64,000 nucleotides of DNA from Chrysopilus asiliformis (taxonomy: Eukaryota; Arthropoda; Insecta; Diptera; Rhagionidae). Below are positions 1-12,541 of this stretch, piece by piece. Each line of letters opens with the position of its first letter. Position 1 is the first letter of the stretch. Under the pieces are notes generated by a model. It was not told where the DNA came from. It searched no databases and saw only the letters and a program-made list of their open reading frames with translations. Both the position numbers and the translations under genes were made by a program. Where the stretch lies: the NCBI GenBank assembly GCA_964034945.1, contig OZ035960.1, positions 70,204,994 through 70,268,993 on the forward strand, given 5' to 3'.

Positions 1-3000
1 TCAGTCTGTCAGTCTGTCAGTCTGTCAGTCTGTCAGTCTGTCAGTCTGTCAGTCTGTCAGTCTGTCAGTCTGTCAGTCTGTCAGTCTGTCAGTCTGTCAG
101 TCTGTCAGTCTGTCAGTCTGTCAGTCTGTCAGTCTGTCAGTCTGTCAGTCTGTCAGTCTGTCAGTCTGTCAGTCTGTCAGTCTGTCAGTCTGTCAGTCTG
201 TCAGTCTGTCAGTCTGTCAGTCTGTCAGTCTGTCAGTCTGTCAGTCTGTCAGTCTGTCAGTCTGTCAGTCTGTCAGTCTGTCAGTCTGTCAGTCTGTCAG
301 TCTGTCAGTCTGTCAGTCTGTCAGTCTGTCAGTCTGTCAGTCTGTCAGTCTGTCAGTCTGTCAGTCTGTCAGTCTGTCAGTCTGTCAGTCTGTCAGTCTG
401 TCAGTCTGTCAGTCTGTCAGTCTGTCAGTCTGTCAGTCTGTCAGTCTGTCAGTCTGTCAGTCTGTCAGTCTGTCAGTCTGTCAGTCTGTCAGTCTGTCAG
501 TCTGTCAGTCTGTCAGTCTGTCAGTCTGTCAGTCTGTCAGTCTGTCAGTCTGTCAGTCTGTCAGTCTGTCAGTCTGTCAGTCTGTCAGTCTGTCAGTCTG
601 TCAGTCTGTCAGTCTGTCAGTCTGTCAGTCTGTCAGTCTGTCAGTCTGTCAGTCTGTCAGTCTGTCAGTCTGTCAGTCTGTCAGTCTGTCAGTCTGTCAG
701 TCTGTCAGTCTGTCAGTCTGTCAGTCTGTCAGTCTGTCAGTCTGTCAGTCTGTCAGTCTGTCAGTCTGTCAGTCTGTCAGTCTGTCAGTCTGTCAGTCTG
801 TCAGTCTGTCAGTCTGTCAGTCTGTCAGTCTGTCAGTCTGTCAGTCTGTCAGTCTGTCAGTCTGTCAGTCTGTCAGTCTGTCAGTCTGTCAGTCTGTCAG
901 TCTGTCAGTCTGTCAGTCTGTCAGTCTGTCAGTCTGTCAGTCTGTCAGTCTGTCAGTCTGTCAGTCTGTCAGTCTGTCAGTCTGTCAGTCTGTCAGTCTG
1001 TCAGTCTGTCAGTCTGTCAGTCTGTCAGTCTGTCAGTCTGTCAGTCTGTCAGTCTGTCAGTCTGTCAGTCTGTCAGTCTGTCAGTCTGTCAGTCTGTCAG
1101 TCTGTCAGTCTGTCAGTCTGTCAGTCTGTCAGTCTGTCAGTCTGTCAGTCTGTCAGTCTGTCAGTCTGTCAGTCTGTCAGTCTGTCAGTCTGTCAGTCTG
1201 TCAGTCTGTCAGTCTGTCAGTCTGTCAGTCTGTCAGTCTGTCAGTCTGTCAGTCTGTCAGTCTGTCAGTCTGTCAGTCTGTCAGTCTGTCAGTCTGTCAG
1301 TCTGTCAGTCTGTCAGTCTGTCAGTCTGTCAGTCTGTCAGTCTGTCAGTCTGTCAGTCTGTCAGTCTGTCAGTCTGTCAGTCTGTCAGTCTGTCAGTCTG
1401 TCAGTCTGTCAGTCTGTCAGTCTGTCAGTCTGTCAGTCTGTCAGTCTGTCAGTCTGTCAGTCTGTCAGTCTGTCAGTCTGTCAGTCTGTCAGTCTGTCAG
1501 TCTGTCAGTCTGTCAGTCTGTCAGTCTGTCAGTCTGTCAGTCTGTCAGTCTGTCAGTCTGTCAGTCTGTCAGTCTGTCAGTCTGTCAGTCTGTCAGTCTG
1601 TCAGTCTGTCAGTCTGTCAGTCTGTCAGTCTGTCAGTCTGTCAGTCTGTCAGTCTGTCAGTCTGTCAGTCTGTCAGTCTGTCAGTCTGTCAGTCTGTCAG
1701 TCTGTCAGTCTGTCAGTCTGTCAGTCTGTCAGTCTGTCAGTCTGTCAGTCTGTCAGTCTGTCAGTCTGTCAGTCTGTCAGTCTGTCAGTCTGTCAGTCTG
1801 TCAGTCTGTCAGTCTGTCAGTCTGTCAGTCTGTCAGTCTGTCAGTCTGTCAGTCTGTCAGTCTGTCAGTCTGTCAGTCTGTCAGTCTGTCAGTCTGTCAG
1901 TCTGTCAGTCTGTCAGTCTGTCAGTCTGTCAGTCTGTCAGTCTGTCAGTCTGTCAGTCTGTCAGTCTGTCAGTCTGTCAGTCTGTCAGTCTGTCAGTCTG
2001 TCAGTCTGTCAGTCTGTCAGTCTGTCAGTCTGTCAGTCTGTCAGTCTGTCAGTCTGTCAGTCTGTCAGTCTGTCAGTCTGTCAGTCTGTCAGTCTGTCAG
2101 TCTGTCAGTCTGTCAGTCTGTCAGTCTGTCAGTCTGTCAGTCTGTCAGTCTGTCAGTCTGTCAGTCTGTCAGTCTGTCAGTCTGTCAGTCTGTCAGTCTG
2201 TCAGTCTGTCAGTCTGTCAGTCTGTCAGTCTGTCAGTCTGTCAGTCTGTCAGTCTGTCAGTCTGTCAGTCTGTCAGTCTGTCAGTCTGTCAGTCTGTCAG
2301 TCTGTCAGTCTGTCAGTCTGTCAGTCTGTCAGTCTGTCAGTCTGTCAGTCTGTCAGTCTGTCAGTCTGTCAGTCTGTCAGTCTGTCAGTCTGTCAGTCTG
2401 TCAGTCTGTCAGTCTGTCAGTCTGTCAGTCTGTCAGTCTGTCAGTCTGTCAGTCTGTCAGTCTGTCAGTCTGTCAGTCTGTCAGTCTGTCAGTCTGTCAG
2501 TCTGTCAGTCTGTCAGTCTGTCAGTCTGTCAGTCTGTCAGTCTGTCAGTCTGTCAGTCTGTCAGTCTGTCAGTCTGTCAGTCTGTCAGTCTGTCAGTCTG
2601 TCAGTCTGTCAGTCTGTCAGTCTGTCAGTCTGTCAGTCTGTCAGTCTGTCAGTCTGTCAGTCTGTCAGTCTGTCAGTCTGTCAGTCTGTCAGTCTGTCAG
2701 TCTGTCAGTCTGTCAGTCTGTCAGTCTGTCAGTCTGTCAGTCTGTCAGTCTGTCAGTCTGTCAGTCTGTCAGTCTGTCAGTCTGTCAGTCTGTCAGTCTG
2801 TCAGTCTGTCAGTCTGTCAGTCTGTCAGTCTGTCAGTCTGTCAGTCTGTCAGTCTGTCAGTCTGTCAGTCTGTCAGTCTGTCAGTCTGTCAGTCTGTCAG
2901 TCTGTCAGTCTGTCAGTCTGTCAGTCTGTCAGTCTGTCAGTCTGTCAGTCTGTCAGTCTGTCAGTCTGTCAGTCTGTCAGTCTGTCAGTCTGTCAGTCTG

Positions 3001-6000
3001 TCAGTCTGTCAGTCTGTCAGTCTGTCAGTCTGTCAGTCTGTCAGTCTGTCAGTCTGTCAGTCTGTCAGTCTGTCAGTCTGTCAGTCTGTCAGTCTGTCAG
3101 TCTGTCAGTCTGTCAGTCTGTCAGTCTGTCAGTCTGTCAGTCTGTCAGTCTGTCAGTCTGTCAGTCTGTCAGTCTGTCAGTCTGTCAGTCTGTCAGTCTG
3201 TCAGTCTGTCAGTCTGTCAGTCTGTCAGTCTGTCAGTCTGTCAGTCTGTCAGTCTGTCAGTCTGTCAGTCTGTCAGTCTGTCAGTCTGTCAGTCTGTCAG
3301 TCTGTCAGTCTGTCAGTCTGTCAGTCTGTCAGTCTGTCAGTCTGTCAGTCTGTCAGTCTGTCAGTCTGTCAGTCTGTCAGTCTGTCAGTCTGTCAGTCTG
3401 TCAGTCTGTCAGTCTGTCAGTCTGTCAGTCTGTCAGTCTGTCAGTCTGTCAGTCTGTCAGTCTGTCAGTCTGTCAGTCTGTCAGTCTGTCAGTCTGTCAG
3501 TCTGTCAGTCTGTCAGTCTGTCAGTCTGTCAGTCTGTCAGTCTGTCAGTCTGTCAGTCTGTCAGTCTGTCAGTCTGTCAGTCTGTCAGTCTGTCAGTCTG
3601 TCAGTCTGTCAGTCTGTCAGTCTGTCAGTCTGTCAGTCTGTCAGTCTGTCAGTCTGTCAGTCTGTCAGTCTGTCAGTCTGTCAGTCTGTCAGTCTGTCAG
3701 TCTGTCAGTCTGTCAGTCTGTCAGTCTGTCAGTCTGTCAGTCTGTCAGTCTGTCAGTCTGTCAGTCTGTCAGTCTGTCAGTCTGTCAGTCTGTCAGTCTG
3801 TCAGTCTGTCAGTCTGTCAGTCTGTCAGTCTGTCAGTCTGTCAGTCTGTCAGTCTGTCAGTCTGTCAGTCTGTCAGTCTGTCAGTCTGTCAGTCTGTCAG
3901 TCTGTCAGTCTGTCAGTCTGTCAGTCTGTCAGTCTGTCAGTCTGTCAGTCTGTCAGTCTGTCAGTCTGTCAGTCTGTCAGTCTGTCAGTCTGTCAGTCTG
4001 TCAGTCTGTCAGTCTGTCAGTCTGTCAGTCTGTCAGTCTGTCAGTCTGTCAGTCTGTCAGTCTGTCAGTCTGTCAGTCTGTCAGTCTGTCAGTCTGTCAG
4101 TCTGTCAGTCTGTCAGTCTGTCAGTCTGTCAGTCTGTCAGTCTGTCAGTCTGTCAGTCTGTCAGTCTGTCAGTCTGTCAGTCTGTCAGTCTGTCAGTCTG
4201 TCAGTCTGTCAGTCTGTCAGTCTGTCAGTCTGTCAGTCTGTCAGTCTGTCAGTCTGTCAGTCTGTCAGTCTGTCAGTCTGTCAGTCTGTCAGTCTGTCAG
4301 TCTGTCAGTCTGTCAGTCTGTCAGTCTGTCAGTCTGTCAGTCTGTCAGTCTGTCAGTCTGTCAGTCTGTCAGTCTGTCAGTCTGTCAGTCTGTCAGTCTG
4401 TCAGTCTGTCAGTCTGTCAGTCTGTCAGTCTGTCAGTCTGTCAGTCTGTCAGTCTGTCAGTCTGTCAGTCTGTCAGTCTGTCAGTCTGTCAGTCTGTCAG
4501 TCTGTCAGTCTGTCAGTCTGTCAGTCTGTCAGTCTGTCAGTCTGTCAGTCTGTCAGTCTGTCAGTCTGTCAGTCTGTCAGTCTGTCAGTCTGTCAGTCTG
4601 TCAGTCTGTCAGTCTGTCAGTCTGTCAGTCTGTCAGTCTGTCAGTCTGTCAGTCTGTCAGTCTGTCAGTCTGTCAGTCTGTCAGTCTGTCAGTCTGTCAG
4701 TCTGTCAGTCTGTCAGTCTGTCAGTCTGTCAGTCTGTCAGTCTGTCAGTCTGTCAGTCTGTCAGTCTGTCAGTCTGTCAGTCTGTCAGTCTGTCAGTCTG
4801 TCAGTCTGTCAGTCTGTCAGTCTGTCAGTCTGTCAGTCTGTCAGTCTGTCAGTCTGTCAGTCTGTCAGTCTGTCAGTCTGTCAGTCTGTCAGTCTGTCAG
4901 TCTGTCAGTCTGTCAGTCTGTCAGTCTGTCAGTCTGTCAGTCTGTCAGTCTGTCAGTCTGTCAGTCTGTCAGTCTGTCAGTCTGTCAGTCTGTCAGTCTG
5001 TCAGTCTGTCAGTCTGTCAGTCTGTCAGTCTGTCAGTCTGTCAGTCTGTCAGTCTGTCAGTCTGTCAGTCTGTCAGTCTGTCAGTCTGTCAGTCTGTCAG
5101 TCTGTCAGTCTGTCAGTCTGTCAGTCTGTCAGTCTGTCAGTCTGTCAGTCTGTCAGTCTGTCAGTCTGTCAGTCTGTCAGTCTGTCAGTCTGTCAGTCTG
5201 TCAGTCTGTCAGTCTGTCAGTCTGTCAGTCTGTCAGTCTGTCAGTCTGTCAGTCTGTCAGTCTGTCAGTCTGTCAGTCTGTCAGTCTGTCAGTCTGTCAG
5301 TCTGTCAGTCTGTCAGTCTGTCAGTCTGTCAGTCTGTCAGTCTGTCAGTCTGTCAGTCTGTCAGTCTGTCAGTCTGTCAGTCTGTCAGTCTGTCAGTCTG
5401 TCAGTCTGTCAGTCTGTCAGTCTGTCAGTCTGTCAGTCTGTCAGTCTGTCAGTCTGTCAGTCTGTCAGTCTGTCAGTCTGTCAGTCTGTCAGTCTGTCAG
5501 TCTGTCAGTCTGTCAGTCTGTCAGTCTGTCAGTCTGTCAGTCTGTCAGTCTGTCAGTCTGTCAGTCTGTCAGTCTGTCAGTCTGTCAGTCTGTCAGTCTG
5601 TCAGTCTGTCAGTCTGTCAGTCTGTCAGTCTGTCAGTCTGTCAGTCTGTCAGTCTGTCAGTCTGTCAGTCTGTCAGTCTGTCAGTCTGTCAGTCTGTCAG
5701 TCTGTCAGTCTGTCAGTCTGTCAGTCTGTCAGTCTGTCAGTCTGTCAGTCTGTCAGTCTGTCAGTCTGTCAGTCTGTCAGTCTGTCAGTCTGTCAGTCTG
5801 TCAGTCTGTCAGTCTGTCAGTCTGTCAGTCTGTCAGTCTGTCAGTCTGTCAGTCTGTCAGTCTGTCAGTCTGTCAGTCTGTCAGTCTGTCAGTCTGTCAG
5901 TCTGTCAGTCTGTCAGTCTGTCAGTCTGTCAGTCTGTCAGTCTGTCAGTCTGTCAGTCTGTCAGTCTGTCAGTCTGTCAGTCTGTCAGTCTGTCAGTCTG

Positions 6001-7468
6001 TCAGTCTGTCAGTCTGTCAGTCTGTCAGTCTGTCAGTCTGTCAGTCTGTCAGTCTGTCAGTCTGTCAGTCTGTCAGTCTGTCAGTCTGTCAGTCTGTCAG
6101 TCTGTCAGTCTGTCAGTCTGTCAGTCTGTCAGTCTGTCAGTCTGTCAGTCTGTCAGTCTGTCAGTCTGTCAGTCTGTCAGTCTGTCAGTCTGTCAGTCTG
6201 TCAGTCTGTCAGTCTGTCAGTCTGTCAGTCTGTCAGTCTGTCAGTCTGTCAGTCTGTCAGTCTGTCAGTCTGTCAGTCTGTCAGTCTGTCAGTCTGTCAG
6301 TCTGTCAGTCTGTCAGTCTGTCAGTCTGTCAGTCTGTCAGTCTGTCAGTCTGTCAGTCTGTCAGTCTGTCAGTCTGTCAGTCTGTCAGTCTGTCAGTCTG
6401 TCAGTCTGTCAGTCTGTCAGTCTGTCAGTCTGTCAGTCTGTCAGTCTGTCAGTCTGTCAGTCTGTCAGTCTGTCAGTCTGTCAGTCTGTCAGTCTGTCAG
6501 TCTGTCAGTCTGTCAGTCTGTCAGTCTGTCAGTCTGTCAGTCTGTCAGTCTGTCAGTCTGTCAGTCTGTCAGTCTGTCAGTCTGTCAGTCTGTCAGTCTG
6601 TCAGTCTGTCAGTCTGTCAGTCTGTCAGTCTGTCAGTCTGTCAGTCTGTCAGTCTGTCAGTCTGTCAGTCTGTCAGTCTGTCAGTCTGTCAGTCTGTCAG
6701 TCTGTCAGTCTGTCAGTCTGTCAGTCTGTCAGTCTGTCAGTCTGTCAGTCTGTCAGTCTGTCAGTCTGTCAGTCTGTCAGTCTGTCAGTCTGTCAGTCTG
6801 TCAGTCTGTCAGTCTGTCAGTCTGTCAGTCTGTCAGTCTGTCAGTCTGTCAGTCTGTCAGTCTGTCAGTCTGTCAGTCTGTCAGTCTGTCAGTCTGTCAG
6901 TCTGTCAGTCTGTCAGTCTGTCAGTCTGTCAGTCTGTCAGTCTGTCAGTCTGTCAGTCTGTCAGTCTGTCAGTCTGTCAGTCTGTCAGTCTGTCAGTCTG
7001 TCAGTCTGTCAGTCTGTCAGTCTGTCAGTCTGTCAGTCTGTCAGTCTGTCAGTCTGTCAGTCTGTCAGTCTGTCAGTCTGTCAGTCTGTCAGTCTGTCAG
7101 TCTGTCAGTCTGTCAGTCTGTCAGTCTGTCAGTCTGTCAGTCTGTCAGTCTGTCAGTCTGTCAGTCTGTCAGTCTGTCAGTCTGTCAGTCTGTCAGTCTG
7201 TCAGTCTGTCAGTCTGTCAGTCTGTCAGTCTGTCAGTCTGTCAGTCTGTCAGTCTGTCAGTCTGTCAGTCTGTCAGTCTGTCAGTCTGTCAGTCTGTCAG
7301 TCTGTCAGTCTGTCAGTCTGTCAGTCTGTCAGTCTGTCAGTCTGTCAGTCTGTCAGTCTGTCAGTCTGTCAGTCTGTCAGTCTGTCAGTCTGTCAGTCTG
7401 TCAGTCTGTCAGTCTGTCAGTCTGTCAGTCTGTCAGTCTGTCAGTCTGTCTGTCTGTCTGTCAGTCTG
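1..7468. repeat. Octanucleotide satellite (TCAGTCTG)n, about 930 copies
   Basis: The first 7,440 bases are the 8-mer TCAGTCTG repeated 930 times, with no variant in any line I read. The array ends in a short impure tail (one 8-mer, three TCTG units, one more 8-mer). It starts before the window. The unit fits the (GTCY)n microsatellite of the DINE/mini-me-like copies further right, and the sequence directly after the array is mini-me-like, so the satellite probably grew from one such element. The perfect homogeneity means either very recent expansion or consensus smoothing in assembly; the true length is uncertain. Confidence 0.97.
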
Positions 7469-9016
7469 TGTACAAGATTTCTCAAAAACTAATAGAGCTA
7501 GCGCCATGAAATTTTATAGGCATGTTGGGTCCTGAAATGGGACGATCTTATCAACTTTTGGTGGAAATCCGTTAACCGGAAGTATCCAAAATGGCGGTTT
7601 TTCAAAAATCGCAATTTCGTTTTTCTCGATTTACTCCCAAACTACGCGTTTTTTAGTGGCCTTAAATATGACAAAACTTGGAGAAAATAAAATTTCCCAC
7701 ACTTTTGTCTTTAGCTATAACTCGATATCTCCACCTGTTATCGAGATAAACCGTTATTTCCAAAAAAAAAAACAGTTTTTTGCGATTATCTCATAAACGA
7801 ACGGGTTTTTGCCGACTGAATGTATGAAGTGAATTAATGAGAATGGCATTCTGCACAATTTTATCTTTTACCGTTATCCGTTATATTTTACCGTTATTTT
7901 CATTAATATGTAAAAAATCATATTTTTGCGAATAATTTGCAAACTAACGGTTTTTCGACAAATTAATTTAAGGAAGAATTGGAGATGTTAAAATTTTCTA
8001 CCTTTCTGCCATTTACCGTAAATTGATATCTTTTACCGTTCTCAAGTTTTCTCAAATTTTGTATGTTTTTGATATTTTTGGATGAACCAACAATTTATTG
8101 GGAGGTTGTATTGGGTTGACAATACGACAGGGCTATAACGTAAATTGCACAGGGTCGTAGATTTTGTAGAAGAAAGTTTTGTGTTGACCACAACTGATAT
8201 TTTTTATATATAAATACACTTTACTAAATACTAACATGAAAATGGTTTACATAAGACATGTTATTTAAAATATTGTTATAATTTTAGTATATTTTCCATT
8301 TTGTATAAATTAGGAGTGGCCACCTTTAAGTTTTGTCATATTTTTTTTTTAATTTAATATTTAGATTTTCAGTTAAGTAAAATTTATTTTTCTTTTTTTT
8401 TGTTTGCGCTCATTTTTTTCCTTATTAAAATTGCTAATTCTTAAAGAAAATTTGGTTTCATTTTTATCAAATTTTTTTTTGATTTGGGACATAGCTGGTT
8501 ACTTCATTCATTCTAGATTCGCTGACCTTATTAGCTGCGTAGTTTAAGCCATGGTTTCGGCAAATGATTGATCGTTGCGTTAACAGTTAAGATGTATTGC
8601 GTGTTGTCCTTACAAAATATCAGCACAAGAAAATAATGCAGTCATCGAAATCGACTCACGAGTAGAAGGAAAAAATACGGAAATCATAAAAAAAACTCAA
8701 AGTCGAAAATTCTACGAAACACCGTTCTTCTAAATTAACAAACGTGGACGTTCGCAATTAAGAGGGGAAGAGTTAACACCAGCACCCGAATTAGATACAA
8801 AAAATAACATCAGAGCGCATCATATGTCACCTACGGTGGAAAACATCAACAGTAGAGGTTCCCAGGAAAAAAAGCTGACAACGCGTCTGCCACTGCTAGA
8901 ATTAGTTTAATTCATAAGTAAAGAAAATTGTAACAGCTCAGTTTGTAATTAGCATTCAATAGAGCAACAGGCTTCAGCCTGCTAAAAATATAAATTTTTT
9001 TAAAGTTTTATTAAAA
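7469..9016. other. AT-rich non-coding; 5' part looks like the flank of a mini-me-type element
   Basis: Just after the satellite comes a phrase meaning 'ctcaaaaactaatagagcta' in sequence, the kind of segment that follows (GTCY)n in fly mini-me/DINE-1 elements. Between about 7860 and 8045 the word TTTTACCGTT recurs several times. A segment near 8548-8590 (GTTTAAGCCATGGTTTCGGC...) recurs near 52750. I see no convincing ORF or RNA gene. Confidence 0.5.
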
Positions 9017-9569
9017 CATAACAAAAGCTATAATTGCCAATCTGGCAATTATTGAAAACCCGTATGGTGATTTAAGTGAACGGCAAACAGTTTTATCAAA
9101 ATTCCACTTTGAAGTCAAACTTTCCAATAAGATTTTTTTAAAACTTGTTCCAATCGGATTTTGCTTTATGGAACTTTTATGTAGAATCATGTTCTAAACA
9201 ATTTTTATTTTTGGACTTTTTTGATAGGATGCACAGTTTTTGAGATATTCGCGAAAAACCTTTCCGTTCCTATGGGGGGTACCCCCCCTAATGGTCCATT
9301 TTTGCCCATTAACGAACTTAGCCTCGCATTTTACGAAAAACGGACCTGTGCAAAATTTCAAGTCTGTAGCTCAATCCGTGCGCCCGCAATCCGCGCCACA
9401 GACAGACAGACAGACAGACAGACGGACGGACGGACGGACATGCTAAATTCAATTTTTTTCATCATTCTGAACACACTGGTGTAATTCATTTTTGTGTGCG
9501 GTGACGGGATTTTGGCGTTACAAACGGTAAGGCAAAGTTAGTATACCCTTTGGTTTCACCATACGGGTA
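9017..9569 (-). mobile_element. DINE/mini-me-like non-autonomous element (HINE), copy a
   Basis: This copy defines the family. Read on its minus strand, it starts TATACCC-like with a short hairpin (ACCC...GGGTA), continues with a 'gtttgtaacgccaag' block, an internal (GTCY)n microsatellite (here GACA/GACG, 9397-9440), a conserved block with a run GGGGGGTACCCCCC, a subterminal CACCATACGGG that is the inverse of the 5' CCCGTATGGTG, and a palindrome ATTGCCAATCTGGCAAT about 20 bp from the 3' end (...GTTATGT). Subterminal inverted repeats plus a 3' hairpin and GTCY repeats are the known plan of Helentron-associated (DINE-1) elements. It has no coding capacity; short ORFs rich in RTDRQTD are translated microsatellite. 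Confidence 0.8.
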
Positions 9570-9768
9570 CAAAAATAATTTAACTTATCTTCTGATCCTC
9601 TGAACCGATTTCGGTCCCGCTTTCGCCATTCGGTTGTAAATAATGAAAGATATATTTTATTGTGTAAGAATTCACTCTCCCCTTAACGTTAAATTTCCTT
9701 TCCCTTTTGATTCCTTGAACCGTTTTCGATCCCGCTTCGGCATTCGAGGGATATTACTTGAAAAAAAA

Positions 9769-10334
9769 ACATAACAAAAGCTATAATTGCCAATCTGGCA
9801 ATCATTGGAGACCCGTCTGGTGATATTCGTATCAAAATTCGAACAGTTGTACCAAAATTCCACTTTGAAGTCAATCTTTCCAATAAGATTTTTTAAAGTT
9901 TATTCCAATTGGATTTTGATGTATGGAACTTTAATGTAGAATTATGTCCTAAACAACTTTTGTTCTTGCACTTTTTTGATAAGATGCACCGTTTTTGAGA
10001 TATTCGCAAAAAACATTTTCGTTCGTATGGGGGGAACCCCCCCTAATGGTCCATTTTTGCCCATTAACGAACTTAGCCTCGCATTTTACGAAAAACGGAC
10101 CTGTGCCAAATTTCAAGTCTGTAGCTCAATCGGTGCACCCGCAATCCGCGCCAAAAACAGACAGACGGTCAGACAGACGGACAGACGGACAGACGGACCT
10201 ACATGCTAAATTCAACTTTTTTCATCATTCTAAACACACTGGTGTAATTCATTTTTTTGTGCGATGACGGGATCTTGGCGTTACAAACGGTAAGGCAAAG
10301 TTAGTATACCCTTTGGTTTCACCATACGGGTATA
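9769..10334 (-). mobile_element. DINE/mini-me-like element, copy b
   Basis: Full-length copy with the 3' hairpin at 9788-9804, a GACA/GACG tract near 10158-10200 and the TATACCC terminus at 10328-10334 (reverse strand). It lies in the same orientation as copy a, about 200 bp away. Confidence 0.8.
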
Positions 10335-10449
10335 AAAATGGTAATCTTTAAATATTTATTACAGTACAAAATGGTTACCAAAAAACTTTAAATTCAATCG
10401 GACATAAAAAGTTTGTTCACTGTTATCTTTAAAAAGAGTGAAAAAAAAA

Positions 10450-10582
10450 CAAAATAAAAATTTTGAAAAACGCCCGACTAAAGATTATTTTATCCTTTTT
10501 AAAGGATTTTTTTTATTCAGGAGTTTTTCAATTTTTTAGGGTTTTTCTTTAGTCGGGGGTTTTTAAAAATTTTTATTTTTGA
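10450..10582. repeat. Imperfect inverted repeat around CGCCCGACTAAAG
   Basis: AAAAACGCCCGACTAAAG near 10466-10483 is mirrored by CTTTAGTCGGGGGTTTTT near 10546-10563, with A/T-rich arms extending on both sides. The loop contains its own short palindrome CCTTTTTAAAGG. It may be a small foldback MITE; no target duplication is evident. The rest of 10335-10690 is AT-rich without features. Confidence 0.5.
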
Positions 10583-10699
10583 AATTAAAGCAATAATAAA
10601 TAAATATCATAAAAACTAAATAATTTTTTCGGTTTTCAAAGCAAAAATTAAAATTAATTCAGTTCTGAAAGACTTAAATATTTTCATTGAATTTTGCAG

Positions 10700-10762
10700 C
10701 ATCCTTCCATGCAGTGTTACTTATGATGCAGTTGCAGAGAGTTTGACTGAAGTAGATACTAG
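10700..10762 (+). CDS. Candidate 63-bp internal exon
   Basis: A good acceptor (TTTTGCAG) precedes this segment and a consensus donor (AG|GTAAGT) follows it. Only one of the three frames is open, giving 20 codons read as ILPCSVTYDAVAESLTEVDT, with a split codon at each end (both phase 2). The 3' phase and partial codon AG fit the exon at 53219, which starts with the single base A, so the joint codon would be AGA (Arg). It lies between DINE copies in otherwise non-coding DNA. No domain is recognisable in so short a piece; a link to the DUF389-like exon downstream is inference from phase and strand only. Confidence 0.35.
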
Positions 10763-10929
10763 GTAAGTGAGACAAGAGCAATTTACTATTATTAATAACA
10801 CCGCAATATATCTGTCTTCAAGGAAAATACTTTATATCACAGGACCATACGCCGCTCCTAATAAGCCCATTTGAAGAAAATGGAACACTCCAACTATAGT
10901 CATTTCTTTCTAACAAAATTTAAAAAAAA

Positions 10930-11335
10930 ACATAAAAAAAGCTATAATTGCCAATCTGGCAATCATTGGAGACCCGTATGGTGATATTCGTATCAAAATT
11001 CGAACAGTTATACCAAAATTCCACTTTGAAGTCAAACTTTCCAATAAGATTTTTTAAAATTTATTCCAATCGGATTTTGATGTATGGGAGTTTTATGTAG
11101 AATTATATCCTAAATAACTTTTGTTCTTGCACTTTTTTGATAAGATGCACCGTTTTTGAGATATTCGCAAAAAACATTTTCGTTCGTATGGGGGGTACCC
11201 CCCCTAATGGTCCATTTTTGCCCATTAACGAACTTAGCCTCGCATTTTACGAAAAAAGGATCTGTGCAAAATTTCAAGTCTCTAGCTCAATCCGTGCGCC
11301 CGCAATCCGCGCCACAGACAGACGGACAGACAGAA
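10930..11335 (-). mobile_element. DINE/mini-me-like element, copy c, truncated
   Basis: It has the 3' hairpin, the GGGGGGTACCCCCC block and the start of a GACA tract, but breaks off inside the microsatellite at about 11335. The rest of the element (normally about 250 bp) is missing. It directly abuts copy d in opposite orientation, so the two form a head-to-head inverted pair. Confidence 0.75.
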
Positions 11336-11344
11336 ATTAATTAT

Positions 11345-11910
11345 TATACCCGTATGGTGAAACCAAAGGGTATATTAACTTTGCCTTACCGTTTGTAACG
11401 CCAAGATCCCGTCATCGCACAAAAAAATGAATTACACCAGTGTGTTTAAAATGATGAAAAAAGTTGAATTTATCATGTCCGTCCGTCCGTCCGTCCGTCT
11501 GTCCGTCCGTCCGTCTGTCCGTCTGTGGCGCGGATTGCGGGTGCACGGATTGAGCTAGAGACTTGAAATTTTGCGTGGATCCGTTTTTCGTAAAATGCGA
11601 GGCTAAGTTCGTTAATGGGCAAAAATTGACCATTAGGGGGGGTACCCCCCATACGAACGAAATCGTTTTTTGTAAATATCTCAAAAACGGTACCTCTTAT
11701 CAAAAAAGTCCAAGAACAAAAGTTATTTAGGATATGATTCTACATAAAACTCCCATACATCAAAATCCGATTGGAATAAATTTTAAAAAATCTTATTGGA
11801 AAGTTTGACTTCAAATTGGAATTTTGGTATAACTCTTCGAATTTTGATACGAATATCACCATACGGGTCTCCAATGATTGCCAGATTGGCAATTATAGCT
11901 TTTGTTATGT
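11345..11910 (+). mobile_element. DINE/mini-me-like element, copy d
   Basis: Complete plus-strand copy. It starts TATACCCGTATGGTGAAACC, has a pure GTCC/GTCT tract at about 11478-11525, and ends with the hairpin ATTGCCAGATTGGCAAT followed by ATAGCTTTTGTTATGT. Confidence 0.82.
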
Positions 11911-11914
11911 TTTT

Positions 11915-12506
11915 TATACCCGTATGGTGAAACCAAAGGGTATATTAACTTTGCCTTACCGTTTGTAACGCCAAGATCCCGTCATCGCACAAAAAAATGA
12001 ATTACACCATTGTGTTTAGAATGATGAAAAAAGTTGAATTTAGCATGTCCGTCCGTCTGTCCGTCTGTCCGTCTGTCCGTCTGTCCGTCTGTCTGTCCGT
12101 CTGTCTGTCCGTCTGTCTGTCCGTCTGTCTGTGGCGCGGATTGCGGGCGCACGGATTGAGCTACAGACTTGAAATTTTGCGCAGGTTAGTTTTTCGTAAA
12201 ATGCGAGGCTAAGTTCGTTAATGGGCAAAAATGGACCATTAGGGGGGGTACCCCCCATACGAACGAAAATGTTTTTTGCGAATATCTCAAAAACGGTGAA
12301 TCTTATCAAAAAAGTCCAAGAACAAAAGTTGTTTAGGATATGATTCTACATTAAAGTTCCATACATCAAAATCCAATTGGAACAAGTTTTAAAAAAATCT
12401 TATTGGAAAGTTTGACTTCAAAGTGGAATTTTGATACGCCGTTCAATTAAATCACCATACGGGTTTTCAATAATTGCCAGATTGGCAATTATAGCTTTTG
12501 TTATGT
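11915..12506 (+). mobile_element. DINE/mini-me-like element, copy e
   Basis: Complete plus-strand copy, four T residues after copy d and in tandem with it. Its GTCC/GTCT tract (about 12048-12131) is longer than in copy d. It ends at ...TTATGT and is joined directly to a fragment of another copy in reverse orientation. Confidence 0.82.
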
Positions 12507-12541
12507 TTATCATTCTAAACACACTGGTGTAATTCATTTTT

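Noticed and set aside
9221..9484. Short frames ending in RTDRQTDRQTD in DINE copies
   Set aside because: They translate the (GTCY)n microsatellite and recur in every copy in two frames; no protein-like conservation.
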